Shown: positions 1 to 12,394, counted from the first letter of the stretch. The stretch is 64,000 nt of DNA from Pseudevernia furfuracea (GCA_022315425.1 JAIUPT010000035.1:434001-498000), one strand, 5' to 3'. Notes: generated by a model not told the origin, from the letters alone. Program-made: numbers and translations.

Positions 1-563
1 ATCTTAGCGTGCTTGATCAAGAAGGCAAGATCGAACATACGCGTGCTATTGGCCCATCCTGGAATGAATATTCGGGAGACCTGTGCACACTGGAAATGGA
101 TGCCACTTCAAGAAACCCTCTTTTGGATTGCTTCGCAGTGTTCATCACAATCCACCAGTGGAAAGATATTGAGAGCTGTCGAGAGATTTCATGTCTGCTT
201 CTCCAGCGTTGTGGCAAGAAAGGCAGCAAGTTCACGCGTATCGGTACCTTAGTCCTAGGGGACTTGTACGGCCTTAAAATGCGATATGAGATCATTAAGA
301 ACACAAACGAGAACTCATGGGAAGGAATGCAAAAGCGTATTAAATCTGCTCAAGATCCGATAATCGAAGCCGAGAAGAAGCGCACACGGGAGAAAGAATG
401 CGATGACATGGAAACCTCTGCAGATGACGCTACTAGAAATACGACTAAGGATACTCATCGGCAATATCTAGAAGGAGTTGATGCACTGTATCAATTTGAC
501 AACGAGATAGAATCCATTGGCAACTTGCAGAGGCTGGCACCGCAGGTCATAACTATCGTCTAG
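1..563 (+). CDS. C-terminal part of a fungal protein resembling a HET-domain protein tail (partial)
   Basis: An open frame runs in from the left edge and ends at a TAG at 561-563, so the start and any N-terminal domain lie outside the window. About 187 residues are visible. The middle reads like the tail of heterokaryon-incompatibility (HET) proteins: a stretch on whether the product counts as coding is a Leu-rich segment with a Cys pair followed by KFTRIGTLVLGD, which resembles the 'F.RIG' closing motif of that family. The last 80 residues are charged and Lys/Glu-rich, without a recognisable domain. The HET domain itself is not in view, so the family is an inference from the tail only. It could equally be another fungal orphan. 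Confidence 0.45.
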   Translation, partial: LSVLDQEGKIEHTRAIGPSWNEYSGDLCTLEMDATSRNPLLDCFAVFITIHQWKDIESCREISCLLLQRCGKKGSKFTRIGTLVLGDLYGLKMRYEIIKNTNENSWEGMQKRIKSAQDPIIEAEKKRTREKECDDMETSADDATRNTTKDTHRQYLEGVDALYQFDNEIESIGNLQRLAPQVITIV

Positions 564-1367
564 GTTGACATGAAAGATTGTACAGCCCAAGAGACTGCTG
601 AGAATCTACGTTTTTGTTCTATTGCACTCGGGCTAGAGGACTGATGGCAGCCATCAGCTCGCCACTTGGCTGGGGAAGCTGGGGAAGATTGGCGTATTTG
701 GTGTCGCTGTTTGAAATCTGTGAGTCGGAGGTGCCTCTGCACGGAGGACCATTTAGGGGAGTTTGACCTTCCCAATTGATGTGTAGGACGATGCGGGAGC
801 GGGGGTCGGAGGGCGACGTCTACCCGCCAAGGGTATCTTCGAGTCTCCAAGACGGGGCCGGCAAAAGTAGCTGTTGCGAGGGCGACGGTGATGAATACGA
901 TGGAAGCATTTATTATGTATTATGCACTGGAAGCATTGCATCTAAAGGATAGAGGGTGGAAAGGGAGCTGAGACAGTGAAAGGGCCATTGGGTGGTGAGT
1001 ATTTGGAATATCTACTATACGTTGTTGGGGTTGGTTTAGTAGTTGTAATAGGTTCGATTCCTATTGGCGCTGATACAATGGTGTTACGGTGCTTTTCATT
1101 TTCTGATAGCGTCAATACCTCGAGTTGTCGTAAGGTAGTTTCCTCAAAGGTTCAGCGTTCGATTCTCGGACTGATCTGGCTTAAGTGCAGTAGTAGTGCG
1201 TTTCAGTGATTGATCTCGCGGGGGCTCGCACTCATATAAGCAGCATCACAAACACTAACGCCATATAAGTTAATCATCCGCCAGATCGTCCCCTTCGTAA
1301 CCTGATACCTGAAAGCCTCTACAATATCCCCCTTTCTCGTCCTCCAGCAGCCCAATCCTTCATCGGC
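564..1367. other. Intergenic, no gene seen
   Basis: No convincing coding frame in either direction. Around 1320-1360 the + strand is C/T-rich (cctttctcgtcctccagcag), as in fungal leaders, which fits transcription to the right. A T-arm-like hairpin at about 1045-1066 was examined as a tRNA and rejected. Confidence 0.5.
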
Positions 1368-1712
1368 ATGCACACACCGCTGATAAACCTACCATTCATC
1401 CTACTATCAAATATCGAGAACATACAGCCCGTCTGCCGCCACTTTGACATTTCTTTCCCACCGAATTGGGTCTTCGACTACGCAATGATCAGGGTTACTA
1501 TCCAGAACTCATACCTTTCTTGCGGACCTCTGACGTACAATGATGCCTGCTCGGCTTTGAGAGATCTTGCTGAGTTCATGGTGCTACAGAATCAATTGTA
1601 TCAATGGAGGTTTCAGATATGGGTCAATGGGTGCGCGGTGGGAGGCGGTCATATTGAGAATATACATCAGGTGCTGCCAGCGGCATCAGCAGCTAGTGTT
1701 GCTACTTCGTAA
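1368..1712 (+). CDS. Uncharacterised small protein or exon
   Basis: An open frame of up to 114 codons ends at 1712. I do not recognise it. The segment from about residue 22 onward has amino-acid composition like a real protein, with Cys residues and an aromatic-rich stretch (NQLYQWRFQIWVNGCAVGGG). A possible acceptor (catacag at about 1420) suggests that this may be the last exon of a small, possibly secreted, protein whose first exon I could not place. The pyrimidine-rich leader just upstream supports transcription on this strand. It may also be chance. Confidence 0.3.
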   Translation: MHTPLINLPFILLSNIENIQPVCRHFDISFPPNWVFDYAMIRVTIQNSYLSCGPLTYNDACSALRDLAEFMVLQNQLYQWRFQIWVNGCAVGGGHIENIHQVLPAASAASVATS

Positions 1713-1909
1713 GCGTCATCTTTGGAGGGAGGTGGGGGGCCCTAAAGCCCTAAGAAGAGCTTTGATAACAACTTGGAATCTAAGGCAAAGTGTGCCAAAG
1801 ACTCCCGCTCAATGAAGACTTCCAGCGGAAACCGCTCTCTCAGGGGAGCTCGGGAGTACCAAACAGGAACAGTCGTATTCAAATCCATGTACATGGTATT
1901 GGCATATAT

Positions 1910-2746
1910 TCATTCCTTCCCCTCCTCGATCGTCTCCTTAATTTTCGCATCCCCCTTCGCCGGCCTCTCCCCAAAGATTGTACTCCCAACCCTAACCTCA
2001 TTACTCCCGCATCGAATCGCGCTCTCAAAGTCCTCACTCATTCCCATACTCAGCTCTAAATCCCCCTCCTGCATCTCCAATTCCTTCACCACCTGATCTC
2101 TCACCTCCCTCAGCCTAACGAAATCTTGATTCTCCATCCCCTCTTTCGCCTCCTTACTCCTCGCAATAGCCCCAATAGTCATGACCCCCTGCAACTTCAA
2201 ATGCGGACACTGTTTCCTAATGTGCCTACACAACTCCGCAGCCCCCTCAGGCTCCACCCCGCTCTTCTCCTCCTCCCCGGACGTATTGACTTGCACAAAC
2301 ACCCTCAATGGCACCCCTTCATATTCCTTCTCCTTCTCACACAACGCCGTTCTCCCTTTTTCTAGTTGATCGGCCTTCTTCCCCGTATCCACACTTTCCA
2401 CGCACCACAAATTCGGTATCTGCTCCGCCAACGGCTTACACTTATTCGTCTGTAAAGCGCCGATGAAATGCCAGCGGATTTCTCGGGGCAGGAGGAAGGA
2501 TTTCTCGAGGAGTTCTTGCTGGTAATTTTCGCCAAAGTGGAGGTGATTGTGGGGTGCGGAGTGAAGGGCTAGGATGTCATTGGCGGGTTTGAGCTTGGAG
2601 ACCGCGACGAGGCGGACTGGAGGGCCTGAAGAGGGTTTGGCGGACTCGATGCGAGAGAGTATGGAGGAGATGGTTGAGGAGAGGTGCTTTGCTCGTGCTG
2701 GGTCGACTCGCATTTCTGCGGTTTCCTGGTCTTTCGTGTCGGTCAT
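1910..2746 (-). CDS. PLP homeostasis protein (YggS/PROSC/YBL036C family)
   Basis: A 278-residue single-exon gene. Members bind pyridoxal 5'-phosphate on a single-domain TIM barrel like alanine racemase and buffer free PLP without known catalytic activity. The expected landmarks are visible: RLVAVSKLKP near residue 48 carries the PLP-binding lysine, HFGENYQQEL follows, then WHFIGALQTNK, and near the C-terminus LSMGMSEDFESAI and VRVGSTIFGER, which bind the phosphate. Its length is close to the fungal family norm. The protein is expected in cytosol or mitochondria; no strong targeting peptide is obvious. The start at 2746 leaves about 30 residues before the first conserved block, which is usual. 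Confidence 0.93.
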   Translation of the reverse strand: MTDTKDQETAEMRVDPARAKHLSSTISSILSRIESAKPSSGPPVRLVAVSKLKPANDILALHSAPHNHLHFGENYQQELLEKSFLLPREIRWHFIGALQTNKCKPLAEQIPNLWCVESVDTGKKADQLEKGRTALCEKEKEYEGVPLRVFVQVNTSGEEEKSGVEPEGAAELCRHIRKQCPHLKLQGVMTIGAIARSKEAKEGMENQDFVRLREVRDQVVKELEMQEGDLELSMGMSEDFESAIRCGSNEVRVGSTIFGERPAKGDAKIKETIEEGKE

Positions 2747-2749
2747 GAT

Positions 2750-3257
2750 ATCATTGGGTCGTTATCTTTCTGAAACGATTCGTGTCTGTTTGAGTCTTAA
2801 AGGTAAAGAGTTTCATTGGATGAATGTTCTTTGAGGGCCAATCAAATCTGTAACAATGATGATACCAGATGATACAGTACTCGTACTCATCTCGTCGCTG
2901 GCTCAGAAGCTAAGCAAGGATGCTGCCGTGACCCGGGGCCCCGCTTGGTGAAACATGGCGGGGGGCGATTTCTCATTCCTCCTGCGAGATCCGCCCCTGA
3001 AACGGCCTTCTCTTTTTTAGCCCTCCACTCCTCTGTGTCTTTTTCGTTTCTGCGCCTCCTCAGCCATTGCACCACCGTCTTCACAGGCCCACACTGACCA
3101 TCTATACATTCCTTCGCTCTATACATTCCTTCGCTTCAGAACACTGTCGTTACAGCCCTGGAGGCAGCCCCCCGTCTCTTCAGTTTCATCACACGAACTC
3201 AATCATCACTTTTTAGGGGGAAGCCTCGCTCGCAATATATGCTCTCTTTAGCCACGC
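2750..3257. other. Intergenic region between divergent genes
   Basis: This is a shared upstream region for the PLP protein (minus) and the mechanosensitive channel (plus). Stretches at 3005-3060 and 3150-3210 are C/T-rich toward the plus-strand gene, as in fungal core promoters. The tandem words tctatacattccttcgct and ctatacattccttcgctt at about 3102-3136 form a short direct repeat. No other feature was seen. Confidence 0.5.
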
Positions 3258-6200
3258 ATGGTCATCAAAAGTCATCGAGCATCGATCGTATCGAAATTTA
3301 CTCTCCCACAGGAACAAATGCCTGGATCTAAGCGTTCTTCTACCAATCGCTCCTCCAAGGGCTTCCAACATATACCGAATCAGAGCCATTCGTCTACGAT
3401 GAGCAATTCTAACGATGCTACGATCAGCATACCCATGAGCAATGTCAGCAATGTCAGCAATGGTAAGACTGGAGCCCGCAAGACGGATCCCTACACCCCT
3501 GCCACTACTGGTGACCCTGAACAACAGCTCAATGAGAAAAATGGCTTCTACCAGCGTCACGTCGCCGGCCGACGAAGAACGGAGAGGAAGACTGCGAAGA
3601 AGGGCAATAACGGGGATGAAGAGATCATCACCCAGATGGGCATGATATACAACAAGATCTTGAATTTCTCGGTTGTCACACGATACTTCTTATATGTCCT
3701 ACCTTTGGCCACCATCATCGCTATACCTATCATCATTGGAGCTACTGCAGCACAAAACGCAACACTAGGTGGTGTCCGTATTGTCTGGATCTTTTCGTGG
3801 TTCGAATGTGTATGGCTCAGTCTATGGGTATCGAAGCTCGCTGCGAAGACCCTTCCATGGATCTTTGAATTCTTATGCGGGATCGTGAGCTCGGGGACGA
3901 GGAAGTACTCTTTGGTGATACAAGCTCTGGAGATATATCTCTCTCTTTGTGGATGGGCGTTGGCATCGTTGGCTACATTTGCACCTGTAAGACTTGCAAA
4001 TGTTGCTGGAAGGAGTAGGCGCGAGCTAACGTCTCATGTCATAGGTCATGACCCGTAATCCGACGCAGCGGAGTCAGCAAGCGAACTTTACTCAAGCGCA
4101 GAACTCTACGAATACCACCCATCAACATGATGCACTTCTGTCTGGTAATGGCACTGGACTCAAAGAATGGGAATCCGTTGTCCAAAAGATTCTTGCGGCA
4201 TTCTTGGTAGCATCTTGGATTCTTCTAGGCGAGAAATTACTCATCCAGCTCATCTCCATCAGCTATCACCACACGCAATTCCATGCAAAGATCAAGGACT
4301 CGAAGCACAGGATCTATCTTTTGAGTTTACTCTACGACGCCTCTCGCCATCTGTTTCCCGCTTACTGCAACGAATTCGCCGAGGAAGACTATATTATTCA
4401 CGACTCTATTGATATCCCAGGAAGTAAGAATGGCCAAAAGCACTCAGGCTCCGCCACGCCTATGAAGCTTCTGATGAATGTCGGCCGATTCGGCGACAAG
4501 CTCACGTCTGCTTTCGGCAACATAGCTTCTGAAGTCACGGGAAAGCAGGTCTTCAACCCCGAATCTGCTCATTCAATCGTGGTAGAAGCTCTCGAGAAGA
4601 ACAGATCCTCAGAAGCATTGGCTAAACGGCTATGGATGAGCTTCGTGGTCGAGGGAAAGGAAGCTTTGTTCGTGGACGATGTTGTTGAGGTCCTTGGTGC
4701 TGATCATCACGCCGAAGCCGAAGAGACTTTTGCGATTTTGGACCGAGACAGCAACGGAGACATTAGCCTTGACGAAATGATTTTGACGGTTTGCGAATTT
4801 GGCAAAGAACGGCATTCAATTTCTAGCAGCTTGCACGATGTTGATCAGGCTATTAACGTTTTGGATAACCTGCTGTGTACTATCGTCTTTATCGTCGTTG
4901 TGTTTGTTTTCGGTAAATTTTCCCAATACTACGATTGTGAGCATCTACTGACAATGCCACAGTGGCTTTTCTGAACAGCTCCCTTACGACTACACTGGCG
5001 ACCGCTGGTACCGCTTTGCTATCGCTATCCTTCGTCTTTGCCACTACAGCCCAGGAAGTCCTTGGTTCTTGCATTTTCCTATTTGTCAAGCATCCCTTCG
5101 ATGTACTTGATCGCGTGGACATCGGGGATGACCAGCTAGTCGTAAAACACATCTCGCTGCTTTTCACGGTATTTAAGCACATCAATACCCACAAATTGAC
5201 ACAAGTACCAAACATCGTGCTCAATACCATGTGGATTCAAAATGTTTCGAGGTCTGATGCTATGCGGGAACAACTTTCTATCTATATCGATTTCGGTACC
5301 ACCCTCGAGGATGTCCAACTCCTTAGGAATGAAATGCAGGCATTCGTTACCGACAAGGATAATTCAAGAGACTTCCAGCCGGACATCGACGTCGAAATCA
5401 CCGGTATTGCATCGATGGACAAGATGGAGCTGAAAGTAGAGATCAGACATAAGTCCAATTGGTCTAACGAAACAGTCAGAGCTGCTCGTCGATCGAAATT
5501 CATGTGTGCTTTAGTCCTTGCCCTACGAAAGATCCCTATCAATGCTCCTGGTGGAGGAGGACCAGCTTTAGGCAGCGTCGACCAACCCACTTACTCTGTC
5601 ACAGTCTCCGACGCGCAAGCCGGTGCCAATCGCGAAGCGGCTACCAAAGCTAAAGACGCGAAGAGACTTTTTCCAGCCGAAAAGCCAGACGTCCTTGCTA
5701 CGAGTGGGCCGGTAGGAGTGACCTCTAGCACTGAATCTAACCTGCGTGACTCGGTCACTCCTCCTCCACTTCGGTTCCGCCATCCTCCTGCTTCCGAGAG
5801 TAATGCTCTCGCCACTTTGAACTCTCGTCGCCCGGCCGCCGATACAGCTAATACTCCTGGCGATTTTATTGAGCCCACAACCCCCAAATCAGTCGCTCAT
5901 TCTGTCTCAACGATGGATTTCCCCGACTTTGATCGAACCGTCTCTATCGAAGAGGTGCGAGGTCTACTTCGCCGTCAATCCACTCGAGGGAAACGGAGAG
6001 CATCAAGCGGAGCTGCAAAATTTCCTCGTCCTTTGGTATCCACGAGCAACTTCCCCCAACCACCGCCATCTATGGGCATTGAGTACGATTCGTACGCCTA
6101 TACTTCTCAGCAGGCATCGAAACTGGCACAGCCACCAATGGTGCAGACGCCGCCTCAACGGTCAACGCCACCACAATCTCGCAATGGACTACCTCCATCA

Positions 6201-6731
6201 GCACCGCCTAAGGACTCTCCAACTCAATGGCCACGGCCACCGCAATCAGCCCTCTCACAATTCCAAGCCCAGGCTCAATCCCAGCCCGGCCAGCTCCAAA
6301 ATCAACAACGACCCCCACCGCCTGCTCAGTCTCAACCACGTCAAGCACCACCGATAGCACCACCGGCCGTCCCCCTTCCATCAAACTCTCCTCAATCACG
6401 CGCTCGCTCTGCATCTCAATCCCAACCCCAGCCGCCCTCTAAACCCACCCCCATCAATACCAGCAGCCTCACCCCCTCTCCGACAGAAGAGCCCTCTCGC
6501 ATACGAACTACCTCTCCCGTCAGAAATCCTTTCCAGATCAACGCGCTGAGGAGTCAAGCGCAAGGTGCGGCGCCTCAGCTTAGGAGACCTGTGCCCGGGA
6601 GCGGGACTGCGTCTCCGAGAGAAATGGCGCAGAGTCTTGGGACCGAGAATGGAAGTGGGGTGGTGAGGCCGCCCAGAGGCGATAGTTTGGCTGGAGGGAT
6701 CGCAGGCATGGGTGGTAATAGTGGAGCGTGA
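3258..6731 (+). CDS. EF-hand mechanosensitive channel of the MscS family (Msy1/Msy2-like)
   Basis: Model: exons 3258-3986, 4045-4912 and 4963-6731, with frames joining exactly, giving 1121 residues. Fungal homologues (Msy1/Msy2 in fission yeast) sit in ER membranes and limit calcium rise during hypo-osmotic shock. The visible order is a polar N-terminus, transmembrane segments near 135-165, 173-200, 220-243 and 283-315, an EF-hand loop near 474-487 (DRDSNGDISLDE, all ligand positions occupied), and the pore-lining helix near 511-560 (VAFLNSSLTTTLATAGTALL). The MscS beta domain follows (VKHPFDVLDRVDIGDDQ). The last ~380 residues are a disordered Pro/Gln/Ser tail, longer than in yeast. A second in-frame ATG lies at 3318 (MPGSKRSS), so the start may be 20 codons later. 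Intron 1 has a gctaac branch site at 4025. Confidence 0.93.
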
Positions 6732-7186
6732 GAGGTGATATGAATGACTACAAAAAGCGATCTGTGCGACTTTTCATACGATTTTTCATGACTTCCAGGT
6801 GCAGGCGCTTGGATCTTTTAGCACTCACTGAGTGATTTAGCTGTGCATCATTTCAGCATCTCACAAAAGCTCTTAACGACTTGCCTACATAGAAAATTAG
6901 ACTTCTAGCATCTTTTCATTGGAGCGATAGAAGACGTTTATGAACATGACATGATCGCTATGCAACACTGGGGCGTTTCGTCGAAAAATCTTTCCCTTCA
7001 ACGTAAGATCCGTATCTCCAAACCAGTACGTCTGCGAACGTCCCCCATGAATCGAAGATTAAAAAAGAAGGAAAATTTGACCGAGAAATCCAGCTGCAGT
7101 CGGTCAGTGAACTAATATCCACCACACACGCAACACTCATCATCTCCAGCCCCTCCCCTAAAACCAGCAGCATGCCGCCTCAGCAC
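6732..7186. other. Intergenic region between convergent genes
   Basis: The region lies between two 3' ends. It is AT-rich near 6830-6950, consistent with 3' untranslated regions and polyadenylation on both strands. No ORF of note was found. Confidence 0.5.
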
Positions 7187-9094
7187 TCAAGCCTCCCACT
7201 TCGCTCCCACAAAGACGTGTCCCAACCCTCCTTGCGCATCTCCATCCTCTCCTCCTCCAACGCCCTGATCCTCTCCCCCTCCCTCTCCCTCGTCCCCGCC
7301 ATCTTCTCCCTCCCTCCCCAACTCCCCCATCCCCTCCCAAAGCGAATGCGTCCTCTTCCCCTTGACAAACGGCCTCGCACTCCCCTCCACCACGCGAATC
7401 TCCCCCTTCTCCACCGCCCTCGGCGCCAGCAAGGGCCGCGCGCTCCCTTTCACGACGGTGATGTCTTTCTTCCCGGCCTCGGCCCCATGCGCAAAAGACG
7501 CCGTGCCATCGTCACCGTCACCGTCGTGCCCCGGCCAGGGTCCGGCAAGGATGGCCTGGATCTGCGAATCATGATACCCCCAATCGCGCAGTCCGGCTTC
7601 GACGGTGCTGACGTGAGGGTGCCGTTGCTCGCGTTGGAGTTCGGAGCGCTTGTTCAAGAGGCTCAAGGTTGCGTAGAGGATGTAGACGGCGAGGAGGATG
7701 TTGTAGACGCCGAGAAGCTGGGAGATGAGGGGTATATTGGCGCGCTGGCTGGCGAGGAAGTTGCGGAGAGGGTCGAGGGAGGGGAGGGAGGGGAGGGAGA
7801 GCTTTGAGGCTTGGGATTTGACGATCGAGGCGCCGGGTGGGTTGAAGCCTCCATCAGAAGTTGGGGATGAAGCTGAAGAGGTTGCCGTAGTGGGGCAGGG
7901 AGAATGCGAGTTAGCGGTTGGGTCGTAGCACAGTGGGGATGTGGTTGATGAGCTGGGTGGTGTTGTCGATGAGCTCGTCACTGTAGACTGCGCGGTCGAT
8001 GCTGGAGTTGACGTGGTCGTTGGTGTTGCTGTTGACGAGCGAGCTGTCTTCGTCTTCTCGGCCGATGTACTGCTCGTCATAGCCACAACAGCAGTCCCAG
8101 AACTCGCCGGCCATTCAAGCACATATGTTATCTCCTCCCCCCCTGAACCCACAGAAGCACTCTTCGTCGGGAACTCGAGAGAAACCCCACCGTGTCCATT
8201 CGAGACTACCGAAATTGTCACGGTATGCAAAGCCCTCGTCTTCGTAGACGAGCTCACAGTAGGTGCGAAGATATTCGAAGTGCCCGCTGCAGTCATGCTC
8301 GGTACGCTGGAAGTGGAGGACGCCATCGTAGAGCTTACATAGCAGCCCCATCCGCTTGGCTTGAAATCGCGACAGAACGGGAGATTGGCGGGACAGCATT
8401 GCTGTGGCGGGAGGGCTTGGTTCGAGCAGTTTGACGAGGTGTGATCGTAGCAGGTGGCAGGACCGGAGCAGAAGGCGCCAGTAGGGCAGCAGCCGGAGCC
8501 GGCGACTTTGACGTTACAGACGTTATTCTATATGTGTCAGAGATGTTGCTTTCACGGCTGAATGGGAAGATGAATAAGGAAACAAAGAAAATAGAGGAGT
8601 GGGAAAGAAGACTTACAGGAGCGCAGCAAAAATTCCCACAACAGACCTCGCCCGCCACGCAGAATGTATCCCCGCAGCACGTAGATCCAGACGGCATGCA
8701 GAAAGGAGCCACATTGGAGGAGGTGGGCATGCAGCATTGGTCTGTTCTTTACATCAGCGAATGCCTCTGTACCATACTGCAGAGGGCACAACTCACCACC
8801 AGGGCTAAAACACTCGCAGCTCATGTCCCTCGCACCAAGGTCATTCGCACTGCTAGGGAAGACCCATGCGTCGCCGGCAGTAATATTATGGTAAAGAGGC
8901 GCTGCGAGGGGCGCGAAGATGACGGCGTTGGAAGTAGACGCGTGGGCAAGGAGGGCGGAGGATGTGGTGTTGGATGCGAAGGTTGGAGGTAGAATGTCGA
9001 TAGTGGTGGTATTCATACTGTTAGCGGTAGCAATGAAGAGACAAATAATGGTTAGTAGAAGCATGGTGATGCTTGGAACTCGCAAAACGGCCAT
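7187..9094 (-). CDS. Secreted/transmembrane Cys-rich protein, Ser/Thr-rich ectodomain, one membrane span
   Basis: Model on the minus strand: exons 9094-8797, 8741-8617 and 8527-7187, giving 587 residues; both introns have good donors (gtgagt, gtaagt). I do not recognise a named family. A signal peptide is clear (LLLTIICLFIATANS, residues ~11-26). Residues ~92-205 hold many paired cysteines (CC, CCG, CCGNFCC, GCCPTGAFC, QCCP, GCY), suggesting disulfide-knot modules. A long Ser/Thr-rich stalk follows, probably O-glycosylated. A single hydrophobic span lies near residues 405-430 (NILLAVYILYATLSLL), with a charged cytosolic tail of about 150 residues rich in Gly and acidic residues. The layout resembles fungal surface sensors or wall proteins, which is inference only. 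Confidence 0.75.
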
Positions 9095-9921
9095 TTATTG
9101 ATGGCAGGAGCCAGTTCTGATGGTGTTTTGACAGGTTGTAATTCAGGTGACACAAGGTGTTTGAGGCGGTGAGACCAGAGTGAGATGCGTGATTCAAGCT
9201 AGGCTGTGTGGTTGAGACTTGTTGTTTGAGCGAGAGCAGAGGAGCAATATTTCTGTTGATGGTTATCTATTGAATGAGTGTAAAGATTGAAAGAATTATT
9301 CGTGAAGTGGCAAACAAGTGAATGCCTGTGTTGACAACTCCTCCTCGACAATCAATGTTTACATATCCGCCACGCAGCTCTACGCGTGAATGGCAAGCTA
9401 GGGACAAAGAGTTTTGTGAATCAAGCGGCTGATACCCTGGCTTCATTGCAGTTGAAGAGAGGAGACGGGCATCCTTATTGAGTCTCTTCAAGCAGCTCGT
9501 GTACGATTTTTGCCGGTCAGAGATTGCATGGGTAATTTTCCAGACTTTAGGAGCATCATGTAGAACTAATTAGTCAAGAAGCACAGGCTAACGGGATTGT
9601 AGGCGTGCACCCCTCACCTTCCGAAGGTAGGTAACCGCCGTGTTAGCCCCGGCCCAATCTTCCGGGCCAAATGAATATGTACAGGCAAATTGAAAAAGCC
9701 CACCAAATCCTCAATAATCCCATCGCTAAAGTACACTTCCAAAGGGCCCCTATACCAGCACCAGCTCAATGAGATTGATTCGAGGTTCTCAGGCCCCTGG
9801 CATGTTGCCCGTGCTTTCCTTTATTCCACTACGTATTTACCGAGTCAGCATGTCTTCCTAGGGCTCGGCTGGAGTTGGAATCAGGTTCAAAGAGGGGGAG
9901 TCCCCCCTTACCATGTCCAAT
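9095..9921. other. Intergenic, no gene seen
   Basis: This stretch serves as promoter for the Cys-rich protein (minus) and as 3' flank of the hydrolase gene (minus). Only short, composition-driven ORFs are present. No repeat or RNA was recognised. Confidence 0.5.
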
Positions 9922-11986
9922 TTAAATCAGGTCGCCCTGAGAATGACGTAAAAATGGGTCGGAGAAGCTACTTACGTGGAATACTTGCTCGTCAGTGGTG
10001 GGACTTGGATGGGGGAACGGCGACTTCTGGCGGTCGAATAACGGTGAGATAGGCGACCGTTGCTGTTCGAGCACCGTTCCATCACCCGATTCCTGGTCAG
10101 CTTTCCCTTGATTATGGTGGCCGTGGCGGTTCTTGCGGCGCTCATGGGGAGGTTTGTCGTGGTATCCGTCCTCAATATGGTCGTGATCCATCGGTGACTT
10201 CCCTCCCAGATACTTCCAAAGCCGACTCAACTCCTTTACAGTCTTGCCCCTCGCTTCCTCAGCCACAATCCGGTCACTGGTCGTCTTTTTGAACATCAAG
10301 CATTCATCGCCATTGACATCTTGGTCATTGGCCAGCCCGTGCGCACCCTTCAAGACCTGCCCACTGCCAAATTCAAGCCCGCTTTCGCGCCTCACAACGC
10401 CCATTTCCACAATTGCGGTAAAATCTCTTTGCATAGCTAGCTTCTCGTCGGGGGTAACAATTCGGTCGAGGAAATTTTCATCGGGTTTATCTGCGACGTT
10501 ATCTCTGTTGCGACCGTTAATCTTTTCTGCAGGCTTCCATCTCATGCCTTTTTTCTCCTTGGCTGCCTGCTTTTGACTATTTGACGGAGGGAACATGGGA
10601 TCGAGGTAGTGCTGGTTGAGCATATGACCTAGTGAAATCTCAGAGTCAGCATGCCCACAGAGGAAAAGAAACACTTTTCCCGACCCCAATCCATGTTTCA
10701 ACGACTCGCATTAAAGCCTTGGATGGGTAAGACATACCTGAGGCTCTCATTCGGACAAATATCGAGCCAGCGTAGCGGGTTTTAAGTACATCCTGTACGG
10801 AATGGAGTACACCCCAGCGAGGGACCAGGTCGTATTCGTTGGCGTAATGCTCCATATGCGGAATGATGTTTATGCGTTGGTTGAAATCGGCGAGGTCGAC
10901 TTTCGCTGGTGATATCTTCAATGACGTTTGTTCACCGGGCTGAATCGCACACGGATTGGACAAGAGCGCGAGGGATGGATTTGAAAAATGTGAGGCCGCC
11001 GAGCCGAATGTATAAACCTCAAGTTTCGACATGGTCCTGGCCGGTAGCTGTGCAAGTAGGTCGTCGATCGCCATGGATACGATGATTCCGCCTTGCGAGT
11101 GGCCAATGAGGACTACTTTCGTGATAGTGGGGTCGACGAGGAAGGCGTTGACTTGGGCGTAGGTCAACCGAGTGCCCAAGTCGTGGTATGAAATAGCTCG
11201 TTGGATCAGACACATTCCAAGATCGGCAATCATACCATAACTATATATGGATAGTATGTTAGGAGTTGCGAAAATTGATTCAGAGAGGAGCCACGTACCT
11301 TTTGTTGTGGATGCCGATAACGGCTCGTCCGAAGATCTTCGAGAGGCGGTCGATCTCAAGCTGCGAGGTCGAGTGTCTATCAGTGGTTAGAGAAGGTTCG
11401 TGCATAGACTAGGCATATCTTACCCGGTACATATGCCATTAACAAACACCCAGCGTTCGTCCTTGTGCTGCTCGGCCAGGGTCTTTGTGACATCATCCAT
11501 ATTCGAGCGATTGATTGGGGGTCCTTGCATCGGCAACGTTATAAGGTAACAAGCCAAACAGCACAATGCTGTGGCAGCAAGGAAGACGCCACCAGGCAGC
11601 CATACGAAGGCAGGAATGACCATTACCAAAAACAGAACTTGGATCAGGGCAAGCATTGTCTGCAAGAATCCGACTTTTGCATTCGCGAGAGACGGATAGA
11701 ATTCGGAATCTATTTGTCTAGTGAAAAATGGTGAGATGATATTGGGCACATAGCGAAATAGCCTGAGTAGGACGCCTGCATCCTCAATCATCAGCCGTAT
11801 TGGGTCTTGACAAGCAGCTTGCGTCGATGCACTGGCAAGCGGGTCCATATGTGAGGGAATGTATTTGATGCTGTCACTCATATCGAGGGGAGGCAGGGGC
11901 TTTGGTGCTGTGGTATGCTGCCCTGTGACGGCGGTCTCATGACCGCCCGAGCCGCCGTTCATAGTATCACCAGGTAGCCAAGGCAT
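9922..11986 (-). CDS. Membrane-associated alpha/beta hydrolase (GHSQGG nucleophile elbow)
   Basis: Model: exons 11986-11424, 11376-11299, 11240-10738 and 10628-9922, with all frames agreeing, giving about 616 residues. The elbow VVLIGHSQGGIIVS holds the presumed nucleophilic Ser, and downstream IPHMEHYANEYDLVPRWGVL contains Asp and His candidates for the triad. Two hydrophobic stretches in exon 1 (QVLFLVMVIPAFVWLPGG and FLAATALCCLACYLITLP) suggest membrane anchoring before the catalytic domain. The last ~230 residues are charged and probably disordered. The substrate is unknown. An in-frame ATG at 12154 would add 56 unconvincing residues, so I start at 11986. A 39-nt in-frame intron-like stretch near the end (gtaagt at about 9974 minus) may be exonic; the stop is the same either way. 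Confidence 0.8.
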
Positions 11987-12394
11987 GGTTAAAGGCCTTC
12001 TAGAGACGGTATAGTGAAGAAATGAACGTAGGTATGTTCCAGGTACAAGTGGACTGTTGTCGGGAAATGCTTTTCGTTTTAGGGGGGGTGACCATAGGTA
12101 TAAGTAATAAAATGGTGTCGTTGAAGGACAGATTTTTATTGGCAAATGGATCATGAGTCATGCTAAACATGGCCGCTCTTGCCGTCGCATCGATGCTCCA
12201 ATGCCATCTCAACACGGCGATGTTCATACTTCGCTGCTTCCTTTGACCGTACCTAAGGCATAAGGCCAGGCGGCTATGTGCCTTAGCGGGCGCACAGAAT
12301 GCGCTATAAATGCAAAAGCCGTCTTATTGCATATGTACTAATAGGGCTGTACGTTTCACGACAGTCAGCTCGGATATGCGCCTTCAGCCTCAAT

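Noticed and set aside
560..850. Minus-strand ORF
   Set aside because: Composition-driven, no splice or domain support.
1040..1070. Possible tRNA (aataggttcgattcctatt T-arm)
   Set aside because: The T-arm folds well, but no matching acceptor or D-arm lies at the proper distance upstream.
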